Shown here piece after piece: positions 1 through 9,975 of a DNA stretch of 64,000 nucleotides. Under the pieces are notes generated by a model. That model searched no databases. It was not told the DNA's origin and was given only the letters and a program-made list of their open reading frames with translations. A program made the position numbers and the translations under genes. How positions within the stretch are numbered: position 1 is the first letter of the stretch; the number at the start of each line of letters is the position of its first letter. The DNA comes from Clostridium thailandense (GTDB lineage Bacteria; Bacillota; Clostridia; Clostridiales; Clostridiaceae). The stretch spans positions 1 to 64,000 of the forward strand of contig NZ_JAEEGC010000037.1 of assembly GCF_019207025.1 (NCBI RefSeq). The letters run 5' to 3'.

Positions 1-30
1 GGCCGTAAGTATCTATATTAGAAGCCTAAT

Positions 31-59
31 TTGAACTTATACTTTTATAATGATATTAT
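31..59 (+). promoter_or_regulatory. Promoter of the MBL-fold gene
   Basis: A TTGAAC box (31-36) and a TATTAT box (54-59) are separated by exactly 17 bp, as in a housekeeping sigma-A promoter. The AAGGAGG ribosome binding site and the ATG at 94 follow. Confidence 0.55.
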
Positions 60-93
60 TATTTTATGATTTTAGATTTAAGGAGGTTATTTC

Positions 94-990
94 ATGTCAT
101 TACATAAAATTAAAGGGAATACCTATTACATAGATTCTGTAACAAATTCAGGTATATTTGTCTTTAAAAATAAGAATTGTCTTATAATTGACACTGGAAG
201 CAATAATTCTGATGCTAAAAAAATTGATGAACTACTTATAGAAAATAATCTTCATCCTAAATATATAATTAATACACATAATCATCTTGACCACAGCGGA
301 GGAAATACATATTTTCAGAAGAATTACTCAGGTTGCCTAGTATATACTTCATTAAAAGAAAAGCTATTCATGGAGAATCAAGAACTTCAAGCGTCAATGT
401 TATCTTCTTCATCCCCTATTAAAGGTATCGATAAAAGTAATAAACCTTTAACCGTAGATTTTGTTCTAAATTATGGTACTAATAAAATTGGAGATGAAAA
501 ATTTGAAATAGTTTCTTTAAAAGGACATTCTATTGAACAAATAGGAATAATAACTTCTGAAAAAGTATGCTTTCTTGGTGATTCTATATTTAGTAATGAA
601 ATACTAGAAAAATACTCTTTTCCTTACCTTTATGATATAAATGAAAGCATAAACACTTTAAATACAATAAAAGAGATTGATGCAGATTATTTTGTAATAA
701 GCCATGCTGAAGAAATATTAAATAGTGAACAAATTAAAGTTTTAGCAGATAAAAATTTAGAAAATATAAGTAACTACATAAAACAAATATTAGATTTGCT
801 AGACCAACCTATGACCCGCGAAGATATATTGGAGAATTTAGTTATCTTAAACGATTTAAGCTTTAATTTTTATCAATACTACTTAAATTTTGGTGGAGTT
901 TCAGCTTTTGTTTCCTATTTGCTCGCCAATAAACTTATTGAATATTCCATCGAAGATGGAAGACTCTATTATTTTAAAAAACCTGAATAA
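94..990 (+). CDS. MBL-fold metallo-hydrolase
   Basis: A 298-residue metallo-beta-lactamase-fold hydrolase, probably cytosolic because no signal peptide is seen. The metal-binding signature THNHLDHSGG gives H62, H64, D66 and H67. Further ligands are probably H145 (LKGHS), D163 (LGDS) and H204 (ISHAEE), so a two-metal site looks complete. The last 90 residues are helical and could be a lid or winged-helix-like tail, as in other members of this large family. The start is fixed by AAGGAGG nine bases upstream. It is a single-gene unit ending in a strong hairpin. The substrate cannot be told from sequence; thioester, lactone and phosphodiester hydrolases all share this fold. Confidence 0.8.
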   Translation: MSLHKIKGNTYYIDSVTNSGIFVFKNKNCLIIDTGSNNSDAKKIDELLIENNLHPKYIINTHNHLDHSGGNTYFQKNYSGCLVYTSLKEKLFMENQELQASMLSSSSPIKGIDKSNKPLTVDFVLNYGTNKIGDEKFEIVSLKGHSIEQIGIITSEKVCFLGDSIFSNEILEKYSFPYLYDINESINTLNTIKEIDADYFVISHAEEILNSEQIKVLADKNLENISNYIKQILDLLDQPMTREDILENLVILNDLSFNFYQYYLNFGGVSAFVSYLLANKLIEYSIEDGRLYYFKKPE

Positions 991-998
991 TTAAAAAT

Positions 999-1033
999 AT
1001 GGGGATGTTGCACTATATAGACAACATCCCCAT
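999..1033. terminator. Bidirectional hairpin terminator
   Basis: A perfect 12-bp inverted repeat, ATGGGGATGTTG (999-1010) and its complement (1022-1033), with an 11-nt loop. It lies between the convergent ends of the MBL gene (+) and the first permease (-). The U-tract is weak on both sides. Confidence 0.6.
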
Positions 1034-1060
1034 GTTATAAACGATTACATTTTTTTAAGA

Positions 1061-2473
1061 TTAAGATACTTTCTTTTCTATGTTCATTACACTATGACTT
1101 CTACCATATCCAAAATATATTACAAATCCTATAAGAAGCCAAACTACGAATACTAATTTTGTGAAAGTTGGTAATTTAAAAATTAAAAATACACAAAATA
1201 CTACTGATATTAACGGAGTAACTGGAACTCCTGGACACTTAAACTCTCTTTTAATGTCAGGTCTTTTATTTCTAAGAACTATAACTGATATTGAAACTAT
1301 AGCAAATGCACTTAATGTACCTATATTAGTCATCTCTGCCAATTTACCTATCTGTAAAAATCCTGATAAAATCATGGTCAAAACACCTATTAATACAGTA
1401 CTCTTTATTGGAGTCCCAAAAACCGGGTGAACATCTGAGAATACCTTTGGTAATAGCCCATCTCTTGACAAGGAGAACAATATACGAGTTGCTCCATAAG
1501 TCATAACAAGTAAAACTGATGTAATTCCTGCTACTGCTCCAACTGATACTAAGGCTGATCCCCAAGAAATACCTATTTGGGATAATGCGTAAGCAACTGG
1601 TGCTGCATTGTTTTTGTATACACTATAAGGAAGAACTCCCGTTAATATAGCTGAAACTATAATATACAATGCTGTACATACTAAAAGAGACGCTACTATA
1701 CCTATTGGTAAGTCTCTTTGAGGATTCTTAACTTCTTCTGCTGCTGTTGCAACAGCGTCAAATCCTACATATGCAAAGAATATAATTGCTGCTCCTGTGA
1801 ACACACCATTAACACCATATGGGAAAAATGGATTCCAGTTAGCTGGTTTAACATGTCCAACTGCTACTACTATGAATAAAATAACACATGCTAATTTAAC
1901 TATAACGAGTATATTGTTTAACTTAGCACTTTCACTAACACCTTTAATAAGCAAAGACATTATAACTGCTAGTATTATTATCGATGGAAGATTTACTACT
2001 CCACCATTCTGTCCTGGAGGATTACATAGCGCTGCTGGAATATTAATCCCTGCTGCTTTCAAAAGTTCTACAACATAACCTGACCATCCTACTGCAACTG
2101 CAGCAACAGCAACGGTATACTCAAGTATTAAATCCCATCCTATAATCCATGCCCAAATCTCACCAAGTCCGACATAACCATATGTATAAGCACTACCTGC
2201 AATTGGAATCATTGCTGCAAGTTCTGCATAACATAAAGCTGCGAATGTACAGGTAATACCCGAAACAATAAATGAAAGAATAAGTGCCGGACCTGCATAA
2301 TCTGCTGCAGCAACTCCTGTAAGTACGAAGATACCTGTACCTATAATTGCACCAATACCAAGCATCGTGAGTTCAAATGCTCCCAACACTTTTTTAAGCG
2401 ATCCTTTTCCCGAAGCCTGAGCTAACAGCTCTTCAATAGGCTTAGTTCTAAAAATTGACTTTGAGTTTGACAT
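1061..2473 (-). CDS. APC-family amino acid permease (copy 1)
   Basis: A cytoplasmic-membrane amino acid transporter of the APC superfamily, cationic/branched amino acid transporter (CAT, YfnA-like) branch. About 470 residues with roughly 12 hydrophobic segments. The first transmembrane helix carries the substrate-contacting motif GIGAIIGTGIFVLTG typical of APC carriers, and the segment AAEEVKNPQRDLP is the usual conserved loop. I prefer the ATG at 2473 over that at 2482, because GGGGAGG touches the latter but lies 10 nt from the former, and the paralogue starts at the matching position. It is strongly similar to the next gene along nearly its whole length, so the two are tandem duplicates. 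The transported amino acid cannot be assigned. Confidence 0.85.
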   Translation of the reverse strand: MSNSKSIFRTKPIEELLAQASGKGSLKKVLGAFELTMLGIGAIIGTGIFVLTGVAAADYAGPALILSFIVSGITCTFAALCYAELAAMIPIAGSAYTYGYVGLGEIWAWIIGWDLILEYTVAVAAVAVGWSGYVVELLKAAGINIPAALCNPPGQNGGVVNLPSIIILAVIMSLLIKGVSESAKLNNILVIVKLACVILFIVVAVGHVKPANWNPFFPYGVNGVFTGAAIIFFAYVGFDAVATAAEEVKNPQRDLPIGIVASLLVCTALYIIVSAILTGVLPYSVYKNNAAPVAYALSQIGISWGSALVSVGAVAGITSVLLVMTYGATRILFSLSRDGLLPKVFSDVHPVFGTPIKSTVLIGVLTMILSGFLQIGKLAEMTNIGTLSAFAIVSISVIVLRNKRPDIKREFKCPGVPVTPLISVVFCVFLIFKLPTFTKLVFVVWLLIGFVIYFGYGRSHSVMNIEKKVS

Positions 2474-2546
2474 TTTAGTCATTCCTCCCCTTAATTAATA
2501 AATATAAAATTTAAAAAATTTTAAAAAATTTGATTGAATTGAATTA

Positions 2547-2574
2547 CTTATATAATAGCATGGATTTTTTTCAA
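2547..2574 (-). promoter_or_regulatory. Probable promoter of permease copy 1
   Basis: On the minus strand TTGAAA (2569-2574) and TATAAG (2547-2552) are 16 bp apart, about 75 bp upstream of the start codon. The rest of the 496-bp gap up to 2913 is AT-rich with no open frame or recognisable site. Confidence 0.45.
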
Positions 2575-2913
2575 CCCTTTAAAAGTTTTATTTTTCTTTA
2601 TTTTCCCAATGTTTATGAAATTTATATATTATGTATGCTATAAAATCAGTCATATCAATACATTACTGTAAATACTGAAACGTAAACAGGGAATTATTTC
2701 TATTATTTTTTTTATAATCTATGGATAGATGAAAAAATTCTAATTACAAAATAACTTTTTCAAAGTATTATTAGATATATTTTAAATAAAGTATTTCTTT
2801 TAACTGAATAGTTTTTATTTTTCAAAATCATTGTTTTAAGACATAAATAAAGTCCATTATAATAACTTACTTTCTTCAGCAATTATACTTTAGCTTCGCT
2901 GGACGCACCAAAA

Positions 2914-2958
2914 AATAAAAGATCATCTTTATATCAACTATAAAGATGATCTTTTATT
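2914..2958 (-). terminator. Intrinsic terminator of permease copy 2
   Basis: A perfect 20-bp inverted repeat (2914-2933 and 2939-2958) with a 5-nt loop. On the minus strand the stem runs into a T-rich tract. It starts 12 bp after the stop codon of the second permease and isolates the two paralogues transcriptionally. Confidence 0.85.
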
Positions 2959-2969
2959 TAAGTATTAAT

Positions 2970-4385
2970 TTATTTTGTACTTGAAGTATCTTCAAAGTTC
3001 ATTGTACTATGAGATTTTCCAAATCCAAAGTATATTACAAATCCTATAAGAAGCCAAATTACAAATACCATTTTTGTAAAGTTAGGTAATGAATATACTA
3101 AGTATAAGCAGAATATAATTCCGATGATAGGAACTACTGGAACTGCAGGACAACTAAATGGTCTTTCAACGTCTGGTCTTTTCTTTCTAAGAACCATAAC
3201 TGAAGCACAAACTACGCAGAATGCTGCAAGTGTTCCTATGTTTGTCATTTCAGCAAGTCTTCCTATTTGAACGAATCCTGAAAGAATCATTGTACATACA
3301 CCAACAAGTATAGTACTCTTTATAGGTGTTCCAAACTTAGGATGAACATCTGCAAATACAGTTGGTAACAGTCCATCTCTTGAAAGCGAATATAGTATAC
3401 GAGTTGCTCCAAATGTCATAACAAGTAATACTGAAGATATACCACAAACTGCACCAACAGATACTAACGCTGAACCCCAATTTATTCCTACAGCTGCTAA
3501 TGCATATGCAACTGGAGCTGCATTGTTATGGTATTGAGCGTAAGGAACCATACCAGTTAATATACCTGATACTATTATATACAATACTGTACATATTGCT
3601 AATGATCCAAGTATACCTATTGGCAAATCTCTCTGAGGATTCTTAACTTCTTCTGCTGCAGTTGTAACTGCGTCAAATCCAAGGTAAGCAAAGAATATTA
3701 TAGCTGCTCCTTTGAATATACCATTAACACCATATGGTAAGAATGGATTCCAGTTAGCTGGTTTAACATGTCCAACACCAACAACTATGAATAGGATTAC
3801 AACAGCTAACTTAATTATAACAAGTATGTTATTTAGCTTAGCACTTTCACTAACACCTTTGATTAGAAGTAATGTAATAACTGCTAGAATTAATACTGCT
3901 GGCAGATTTACTATACCACCGTTTTGTCCTGGGGCATTACTTAATGATGCTGGAACAACTATTCCACCTGCTTTTAACAATGAACAAATGTAACCGGACC
4001 ATCCTACTGCAACTGCTGCAACTGCAACTACATATTCTAGGATTAAGTCCCAACCTATAATCCATGCCCATATCTCACCTAACCCGACATACCCGAAGGT
4101 ATACGCACTACCTGCAACCGGAATCATAGCAGCGAGTTCAGCATAGCATAGTGCTACGAAAGCACATGTGATACCACAAAATATAAATGATAACATAAGT
4201 CCTGGTCCTGCATAATCTGCTGCAGCAACCCCTGTAAGTACGAAAATACCTGTACCTATGATTGCACCGATACCTAGCATTGTGAGCTCAAATGCTCCCA
4301 ATACTTTTTTGAGTCCTTTGCCTTTTGTTTGGGCTAACATGGCCTCAAGTGATTTGGTTCTAAAAATAGACTTGTTACTAGCCAT
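2970..4385 (-). CDS. APC-family amino acid permease (copy 2)
   Basis: A second CAT/YfnA-like amino acid permease of 471 residues, about 12 membrane helices, with the same first-helix motif GIGAIIGTGIFVLTG and loop AAEEVKNPQRDLP as its neighbour. N-termini align (MASNKSIFRTKS here, MSNSKSIFRTKP in copy 1), supporting the ATG at 4385; AAAGGAG lies 11 nt upstream. The longest frame begins with a TTG just before that ribosome binding site and is unlikely to be used. It has its own promoter region and terminator, so the copies can be regulated separately. Substrate unknown. Confidence 0.85.
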   Translation of the reverse strand: MASNKSIFRTKSLEAMLAQTKGKGLKKVLGAFELTMLGIGAIIGTGIFVLTGVAAADYAGPGLMLSFIFCGITCAFVALCYAELAAMIPVAGSAYTFGYVGLGEIWAWIIGWDLILEYVVAVAAVAVGWSGYICSLLKAGGIVVPASLSNAPGQNGGIVNLPAVLILAVITLLLIKGVSESAKLNNILVIIKLAVVILFIVVGVGHVKPANWNPFLPYGVNGIFKGAAIIFFAYLGFDAVTTAAEEVKNPQRDLPIGILGSLAICTVLYIIVSGILTGMVPYAQYHNNAAPVAYALAAVGINWGSALVSVGAVCGISSVLLVMTFGATRILYSLSRDGLLPTVFADVHPKFGTPIKSTILVGVCTMILSGFVQIGRLAEMTNIGTLAAFCVVCASVMVLRKKRPDVERPFSCPAVPVVPIIGIIFCLYLVYSLPNFTKMVFVIWLLIGFVIYFGFGKSHSTMNFEDTSSTK

Positions 4386-4742
4386 TTTTTGAAACACTCC
4401 TTTCAAATATAAAATAACATAAAAAAATAATGAATTTTTTAACTATTGTAATTATAGCATATTTTAAAGCGAACTATTTATTTTTCGCAATATTCCGAAT
4501 ATTTTATTTACATTTTAGTTGTTTTTAATCTAAATAAGTAAAATCAACGTCTGCAGGACTCTAACTATACTTTATTCATAATATTCTTTTAAATTTTTAT
4601 TAATTTTTCATCAAAATCTGCGTATATTTACGTATTTATTGTCAATAATAACTCTTTTTTATTCATTTAAAAAAATTGTTTGTATTTTCAGTATATTATT
4701 ATTATTTTTACAAATTGGCATTAATAAATTTATTTAATTCAT
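4386..4742. other. AT-rich intergenic region upstream of permease copy 2
   Basis: About 360 bp without an open frame. A TATAAT-like box on the minus strand lies near 4451-4456. A small inverted repeat GCGAA (4469-4473) with TTCGC (4484-4488) sits just upstream of it and could be an operator, but this is weak. Nothing else is recognisable. Confidence 0.4.
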
Positions 4743-4801
4743 AAAATTAGGAGTATCCGCAAATGTATTGAATTAAATTATGCATTTTTACTCCTAATTT
4801 T
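4743..4801. terminator. Long-loop hairpin, possible terminator
   Basis: A perfect 13-bp inverted repeat (4743-4755 and 4789-4801) encloses a 33-nt loop that can itself pair weakly. It lies 30 bp downstream of the exported propeller-like gene. The sequence after the stem on the minus strand is only moderately T-rich. Confidence 0.45.
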
Positions 4802-4830
4802 AAAATTTTTATGAGTAATCGTTAAATACC

Positions 4831-5877
4831 TTAAAATAAGCTACCTATTATCTTTTTGCCATCAGCTGATATAACACCATAACTGTATACTCCAATCAAT
4901 TTACCAGTGTACTTAGTTTCTTTACCGGAAGTCATCTCGGTTACTATAGATTTCGAGATATCATCAACAAGTACCTTACCATCCCTTCCTATATATATAT
5001 TACTTTTATCTACCATTTGCGGTAAAGTTATGGTTTTAACATTCTCTTTAGAACTTTTTAAATTAATAATAAATATCTTTTTAATTTTTCCATTTGTTCC
5101 ATTTCCAATATAAATTCTGTCTTCACTATCTGTATTTAAAAGATAATGCGTAGCATTCTCTCCTGTAGCAATAGGATTTTTCATTCCCACCGCTCTTATT
5201 CTATTATAAGTCATATCTTCATAAATTATTCTATCTTCTTTATTTTGTGCAGCTATTTTTCCTAATTTACATTCAAGATACTTAGTTTCCTCTACTTGAG
5301 CCATTACATTTATACGATATAACCTACTTTTAGCACCCTCTTTACCAACTTTAATATAGGTTACATTAGTAGCAGTTGATACAGCTATATCTAAAACCTC
5401 ATATTTTTCATCTGAAAGTGATATTTTCATTTCTTTATTTTTTTCGTCACTTAGAAAACTTTTTTCATCTTTCTTTGCATTATAAGATTCAAATTTTAGA
5501 TAACTATCTCCAGAGTAATTTATATATTTTTCTCCTATAAGTATTATATCCTTATCTGGAAGCCATTTGTAATAAGAAAGTTTTCCATCATCAATTTTTA
5601 TCTCTTTACTTTTGTTATTAGAAGTATCTATTACATTTAATACACCATCCTCACAGTAAGAAATATAATTTCCATTATATGATACAGATATATTTTCTGC
5701 GTTTTCTGGTATTTTTGCATTGATCTTATTAGGACTCTTTTTAGAAGCTAAATCAACTTTTTTAGTATTAAAAGTAGTTTCATCATTTAGATAAAAATTA
5801 TTAAAGTATAAAAGTCCTATTAGCTCTAATATTATTGGAATCAAACTCCATATAATTAATCTTTTTATTTTATTCAT
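4831..5877 (-). CDS. Membrane-anchored exported protein, probable beta-propeller
   Basis: I do not recognise a named family. About 348 residues: one N-terminal hydrophobic segment (roughly residues 8-28, IWSLIPIILELIGLLYF) followed by a hydrophilic, beta-rich domain outside the membrane. The repeating pattern of short strands (for example ISYCEDGVLNVID and VISADGKKIIG) resembles WD40/TolB-like propeller blades. GAGGAG upstream serves either the ATG at 5877 or the GTG three bases before it. It lies 14 bp after the phosphodiester glycosidase stop codon, so the two form an operon and probably act together at the cell surface. Function unknown. Confidence 0.6.
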   Translation of the reverse strand: MNKIKRLIIWSLIPIILELIGLLYFNNFYLNDETTFNTKKVDLASKKSPNKINAKIPENAENISVSYNGNYISYCEDGVLNVIDTSNNKSKEIKIDDGKLSYYKWLPDKDIILIGEKYINYSGDSYLKFESYNAKKDEKSFLSDEKNKEMKISLSDEKYEVLDIAVSTATNVTYIKVGKEGAKSRLYRINVMAQVEETKYLECKLGKIAAQNKEDRIIYEDMTYNRIRAVGMKNPIATGENATHYLLNTDSEDRIYIGNGTNGKIKKIFIINLKSSKENVKTITLPQMVDKSNIYIGRDGKVLVDDISKSIVTEMTSGKETKYTGKLIGVYSYGVISADGKKIIGSLF

Positions 5878-5891
5878 CACTACACTCTCCT

Positions 5892-6908
5892 CTAAGGTTT
5901 TACATATAATGCTGTAGCTACAGTTCTCTCACCATTCCAGTCACAAGGATTATTTATAACTTCTCCATCTAAATACATTGTTGATGAGGAACCTCCATCA
6001 AGGTTGCTTGCATTATATGCTCCTTGTTGGATAAGTATATTTTGCATTTCTTTTAAGGATGCTCCAGGCTTTAAACCTGTTCTACCATCTATAACTAACA
6101 TTATAATCGTTCCATCTGCCTTTTGACCTATGGCTGTTCTAGGATTTAATCCTTCATCATCAACTACCGTTGGCTTACCGTTAACCACAAGGGTGTTTCT
6201 AAAAGAAACAGCTTCAACTACATTTTCTTTTCTTAAATCATTTATAGTATGATCTCCAACAATTAACTTTCCATCCTTTGTGAATGCAGTAACATTAATT
6301 CTAGTATTATTAGACTTAACATCGCTGTATACCAATTTTCCATCAGATATAACAATTCCCTCAGGATAAGCTCCCGTTCCAGCCCACAACTTCCCATTTG
6401 TTGAGGATCTATCTGTAAAGCCTCCTCCATTTATAGCAGCTACAGCACCATTCTCCTCTGCTATTTCACTTGTTCGCTGACCTACCTCACCAAGCTTTTT
6501 TGTATACCCTATTTTTATTCTAGTTGGATCCTTAATTTCTAATATGTATCCATCAAATTTTTTATTTGGTATATCATATCTCTCTATATCTTTGTCACTA
6601 GTATGACTAACTTCAATTTTACTTAAATTTTCCGATTCATTTTCGCTTGCTCCACCACTTTGATCACTTTTTATTAGCTTATTTATCTCATCATTTGATA
6701 AAAAAGTAGTAGCAATGTATTGATGTGTAAAGGTTGCCATTGCAGTTCCCACTACAGTCCTTTTTACATTTTCAAAAGGACCATAAAAAACTAATAGCGG
6801 CGCTACAATAGCAGCTATTATAAATTCATAAATTATGAATATTATAAATAGCTTAACTGAAAACTTCTTCCTTTTCTTCTGCTTGTTGTTTCTTCTTTCA
6901 TTTCTCAT
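5892..6908 (-). CDS. Membrane-anchored phosphodiester glycosidase (NAGPA/DUF2233 family)
   Basis: A 338-residue protein with a basic N-terminus (RRNNKQKKRKK), one transmembrane segment at about 20-44, and an extracytoplasmic domain of the phosphodiester glycosidase family, related to the mammalian uncovering enzyme NAGPA. Supporting motifs are AAINGGGFTD, the glycine-rich NLDGGSSSTMYLDG and the C-terminal NPCDWNGERTVATAL. Bacterial members are thought to act on sugar phosphodiesters in wall or exopolysaccharide. The start is the ATG at 6908, because GGAGGT lies four bases upstream; the upstream ATG at 6926 precedes that site. First gene of a two-gene operon. Confidence 0.8.
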   Translation of the reverse strand: MRNERRNNKQKKRKKFSVKLFIIFIIYEFIIAAIVAPLLVFYGPFENVKRTVVGTAMATFTHQYIATTFLSNDEINKLIKSDQSGGASENESENLSKIEVSHTSDKDIERYDIPNKKFDGYILEIKDPTRIKIGYTKKLGEVGQRTSEIAEENGAVAAINGGGFTDRSSTNGKLWAGTGAYPEGIVISDGKLVYSDVKSNNTRINVTAFTKDGKLIVGDHTINDLRKENVVEAVSFRNTLVVNGKPTVVDDEGLNPRTAIGQKADGTIIMLVIDGRTGLKPGASLKEMQNILIQQGAYNASNLDGGSSSTMYLDGEVINNPCDWNGERTVATALYVKP

Positions 6909-7112
6909 TTTTACCTCCAAATACATAAGTATTTTCTACGAATAAGTAAATTATACATAATAATTTTTTCCACTTAAACAAATATACATAACACATTTTA
7001 CTATTATTTTTATTTTTTTTCTACCATATAGTTTTGAACAAGCTTTGAATTTTTATAATTTTATTATAAAATATTTTACTTTATTTTACAACTATGTAAT
7101 ATTAATCATATT

Positions 7113-7154
7113 TTTTTAGGGCATGCACTGTTTTCACAATACATGCCCTAAAAA
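7113..7154. terminator. Hairpin downstream of purD
   Basis: A 13-bp inverted repeat with core AGGGCATG/CATGCCCT (7113-7125 and 7142-7154), a few bases after the purD stop. The outer pairs are T on the 5' side and A on the 3' side on both strands, so there is no classic U-tract after the stem. It probably marks the end of the purine operon, but the termination efficiency is unclear. Confidence 0.55.
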
Positions 7155-7158
7155 TATA

Positions 7159-8403
7159 TTATAGTCTTCCTATATCTTTTCTATAGTATATACCATTAAA
7201 GTTTATATTCTTTAAATCTTCATATGCTCTTTCAATTGCATCTTCTATAGTATCCCCTAACGCTTCAGTACACAAGACTCTTCCACCACTAGTTTTTAAA
7301 GTGTTATCCTCATATTTAACTCCAGCAGCAAAAACCCTATTTGTCTTATCTATGCCTGTAATTTCAAATCCTGTTTCATATTTTCCTGGATAACCTGCAG
7401 AAGCTGCAACTACACAACATGATGCTCCTGTATTCCATGCTAAATCAAAACTTGATAGTTTCTTATCTAACGAAGCAAGTATTAAATCCACTAGATCACT
7501 TTTCATCATAGGAAGAACAGCTTGAGTTTCTGGATCTCCAAATCTCATATTATATTCAAGTAAATACGGCCCTTTTTTAGTTATCATAACTCCAAAGAAT
7601 ATTATCCCTGCAAAATCTAGCTTTTCTTCCTTAATGCCTTTTAAAGTAGGTTCCATTATGTCTTTTTTGAAAGCCTCTAAAACTTCTTCTGTACAGTATG
7701 GATTTGGACATATAGCTCCCATTCCACCTGTATTAGGTCCTTTACCACCATCAAAAATTTGTTTATGATCCTTAGCTGAGATAAATGGAAGTATTATCTC
7801 TCCATCTGTTATTGAGAGTATGGATGCTTCTGGTCCTTCCAAAAATTCTTCAACCACTAGTTTCTTTCCTGAACCTTTAAAAATATCGTTAACCATAAAT
7901 TCTATTACAGTTTCTTCCGCTTGCTCATAGTTTTCACATATGACAACACCTTTTCCTGCTGCCAATCCATCTGCTTTAATTACTGTAGGATATTCACAAG
8001 ACTTTAGATATTTTAACACTTCATCTTTGTTTTCAAAGACTTCATATGCTGCAGTTTTTACATTGTATTTTTTCATAAAATCTTTAGAGTATGCTTTGCT
8101 TCCTTCAAGCATGGCTGCATCAGCACATGGTCCAAAAGCCTTTAAACCTAAAGATTTGAACTTATCTACTATACCATTCATAAGAGGAACTTCTGGCCCT
8201 ACAATAGTAAGGTCTATATTATTTTCAGCTGCAAAATCTGCAAGTTTATTTATATCTTCTATATTTACATTTTCACATTTATTTTCTACAGCAGTTCCAC
8301 CATTTCCTGGGGCACAATATACCTTTTCTACACTGTCTTTTTGAGCTACTTTCCAAGCAATCGCATGTTCACGTCCACCAGATCCAACTATTAATATTTT
8401 CAT
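7159..8403 (-). CDS. purD: Phosphoribosylamine-glycine ligase (GAR synthetase)
   Basis: Second step of de novo purine synthesis: joins phosphoribosylamine and glycine with ATP hydrolysis. 414 residues, the usual length for a monofunctional PurD. It begins with MKILIVGSGGREHAIAWK, followed by an ATP-grasp domain with KADGLAAGKGV, GPNTGGMGA and the metal-site segment LLEYNMRFGDPETQ. Last gene of purECFMNHD, 37 bp after purH, with an AGAGGTGGAG ribosome binding site. Confidence 0.95.
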   Translation of the reverse strand: MKILIVGSGGREHAIAWKVAQKDSVEKVYCAPGNGGTAVENKCENVNIEDINKLADFAAENNIDLTIVGPEVPLMNGIVDKFKSLGLKAFGPCADAAMLEGSKAYSKDFMKKYNVKTAAYEVFENKDEVLKYLKSCEYPTVIKADGLAAGKGVVICENYEQAEETVIEFMVNDIFKGSGKKLVVEEFLEGPEASILSITDGEIILPFISAKDHKQIFDGGKGPNTGGMGAICPNPYCTEEVLEAFKKDIMEPTLKGIKEEKLDFAGIIFFGVMITKKGPYLLEYNMRFGDPETQAVLPMMKSDLVDLILASLDKKLSSFDLAWNTGASCCVVAASAGYPGKYETGFEITGIDKTNRVFAAGVKYEDNTLKTSGGRVLCTEALGDTIEDAIERAYEDLKNINFNGIYYRKDIGRL

Positions 8404-8440
8404 ACTCCACCTCTAAATTTAATTCTTATTAAAATTTTTT

Positions 8441-9940
8441 CTAGTGCTTAAAGTGTCTTATTGCTGTAAATACCATAGATATACCATTTTTATTACATTC
8501 ATCTATAGAATCTTGATCCCTCATAGCACCACCTGGCTGAATTATAGATTTTATTCCATGTTTTGCAGCCTCTTGAACTATATCATTAAATGGGAAGAAA
8601 GCATCTGATGCTAATACTACTCCATCTCCAGCTCTATTTAAAGCATCTATAGTAGGCCATATTCTATTAACCTGTCCGCCACCTATTCCTTTGGCAGCCC
8701 CATCTTTGACTACAACTATGGCATTGGATTTTACATATTTACAAACTTTCATTCCAAATATTAAGTCGTTCATTTCTTTTTCTGTTGGAGTTTTTTCTGT
8801 TACTACTTTTAGTTCATTAGCCAATTTATTATCAACAGATTGTACAAGTATTCCTCCATCAACTTTAGCGAGTTCTGATTTGCTTTGAGGTTTTACATCA
8901 CACTTAATAACTCTTAGATTTTTCTTTTCTTTTAATACCTCTAAAGCGTCTTCATCAAAATCTGGAGCTATTACAATCTCTAAGAAAATTTTAACTAGTT
9001 CCTCTGCTGTACATTTATCAATTTTTTTATTTATAGCTACAATACCACCAAAAATTGAAGTGTTATCACATTCGTACGCTTTAATATATGAATCATATAC
9101 GGTTTCCGCAATAGCCACTCCACACGGAGTATTATGTTTTACTGCACAGCAAGCAATTTCCTCAAATTCACTAACAACCTTCCAGGCTATATCCATATCT
9201 TTTATATTATTATAGGAAAGCTCTTTTCCGTTTAATTGTTCAAAGTCCTTCAAAGAACCCTTTTCTACTGTTGAAGTATAATAGGCAGCACTTTGGTGTG
9301 GATTTTCTCCATATCTCAAATTCATTGATTTTTTATAAGAAAGAGTTAAATACTCTGGATATTCTTCTTCTAAAAGGAAATTACTTATAGCTCCATCATA
9401 AGCTGACATAAGATTAAATACCTTTCCAGCTAGCTTTCTTCTAGTATTAAAACTTACATCTCCGTCTTGCTCTATTTGATTTATAACATCACTGTAGTCA
9501 TTAACATCTGTAAGTACAATAACATCCTGAAAATTCTTAGCAGCAGCCCTTATCATAGTAGGTCCACCGATGTCAATAAATTCAACTTTTTCTTCAAACT
9601 CCAAGTTTTCCTTAACTTTTTCAAAGAAAGGATATAGATTTACTACCACCATATCAATTGGTTTTATTCCTTTTCTTTCTATGGTTTTCATATGTTTTTC
9701 ATTGTCTCTTATAGCTAAAATACCACCATGTATAATTGGGTGAAGAGTCTTAACTCTTCCATCTAATATTTCTTCAAATCCAGTTACATCTGAAACCTCT
9801 GTAACTGTAATTCTATTATCTTTTAAGTATTTATAAGTACCACCTGTTGAAAGTATCTCAACTCCTTTTTTAGCTAAAAAATTAGCTAACTCTAATATTC
9901 CATCTTTATTAAAAACACTTATAAGAGCACAATTTAACAT
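8441..9940 (-). CDS. purH: Bifunctional AICAR transformylase / IMP cyclohydrolase
   Basis: Last two steps to IMP. 499 residues: an N-terminal MGS-like IMP cyclohydrolase domain (about 1-140, starting [14 protein letters not shown], with STGGT and [15 protein letters not shown]) and a C-terminal formyltransferase domain with the catalytic KHNTPCG segment and GGGQVNR. The ATG at 9940 is chosen because GGAGGT lies seven bases upstream; the longest frame would add ten residues upstream of that site. In the operon it follows purN after a gap that holds a large inverted-repeat element. Confidence 0.95.
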   Translation of the reverse strand: MLNCALISVFNKDGILELANFLAKKGVEILSTGGTYKYLKDNRITVTEVSDVTGFEEILDGRVKTLHPIIHGGILAIRDNEKHMKTIERKGIKPIDMVVVNLYPFFEKVKENLEFEEKVEFIDIGGPTMIRAAAKNFQDVIVLTDVNDYSDVINQIEQDGDVSFNTRRKLAGKVFNLMSAYDGAISNFLLEEEYPEYLTLSYKKSMNLRYGENPHQSAAYYTSTVEKGSLKDFEQLNGKELSYNNIKDMDIAWKVVSEFEEIACCAVKHNTPCGVAIAETVYDSYIKAYECDNTSIFGGIVAINKKIDKCTAEELVKIFLEIVIAPDFDEDALEVLKEKKNLRVIKCDVKPQSKSELAKVDGGILVQSVDNKLANELKVVTEKTPTEKEMNDLIFGMKVCKYVKSNAIVVVKDGAAKGIGGGQVNRIWPTIDALNRAGDGVVLASDAFFPFNDIVQEAAKHGIKSIIQPGGAMRDQDSIDECNKNGISMVFTAIRHFKH

Positions 9941-9975
9941 TCTACATACCTCCAATTTTTTAGTTAACAATGAAC

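Noticed and set aside
7113-7154. A strong intrinsic terminator after purD
   Set aside because: The hairpin is real, but A follows the stem on both strands in place of a U-tract, so I list it only with moderate confidence.
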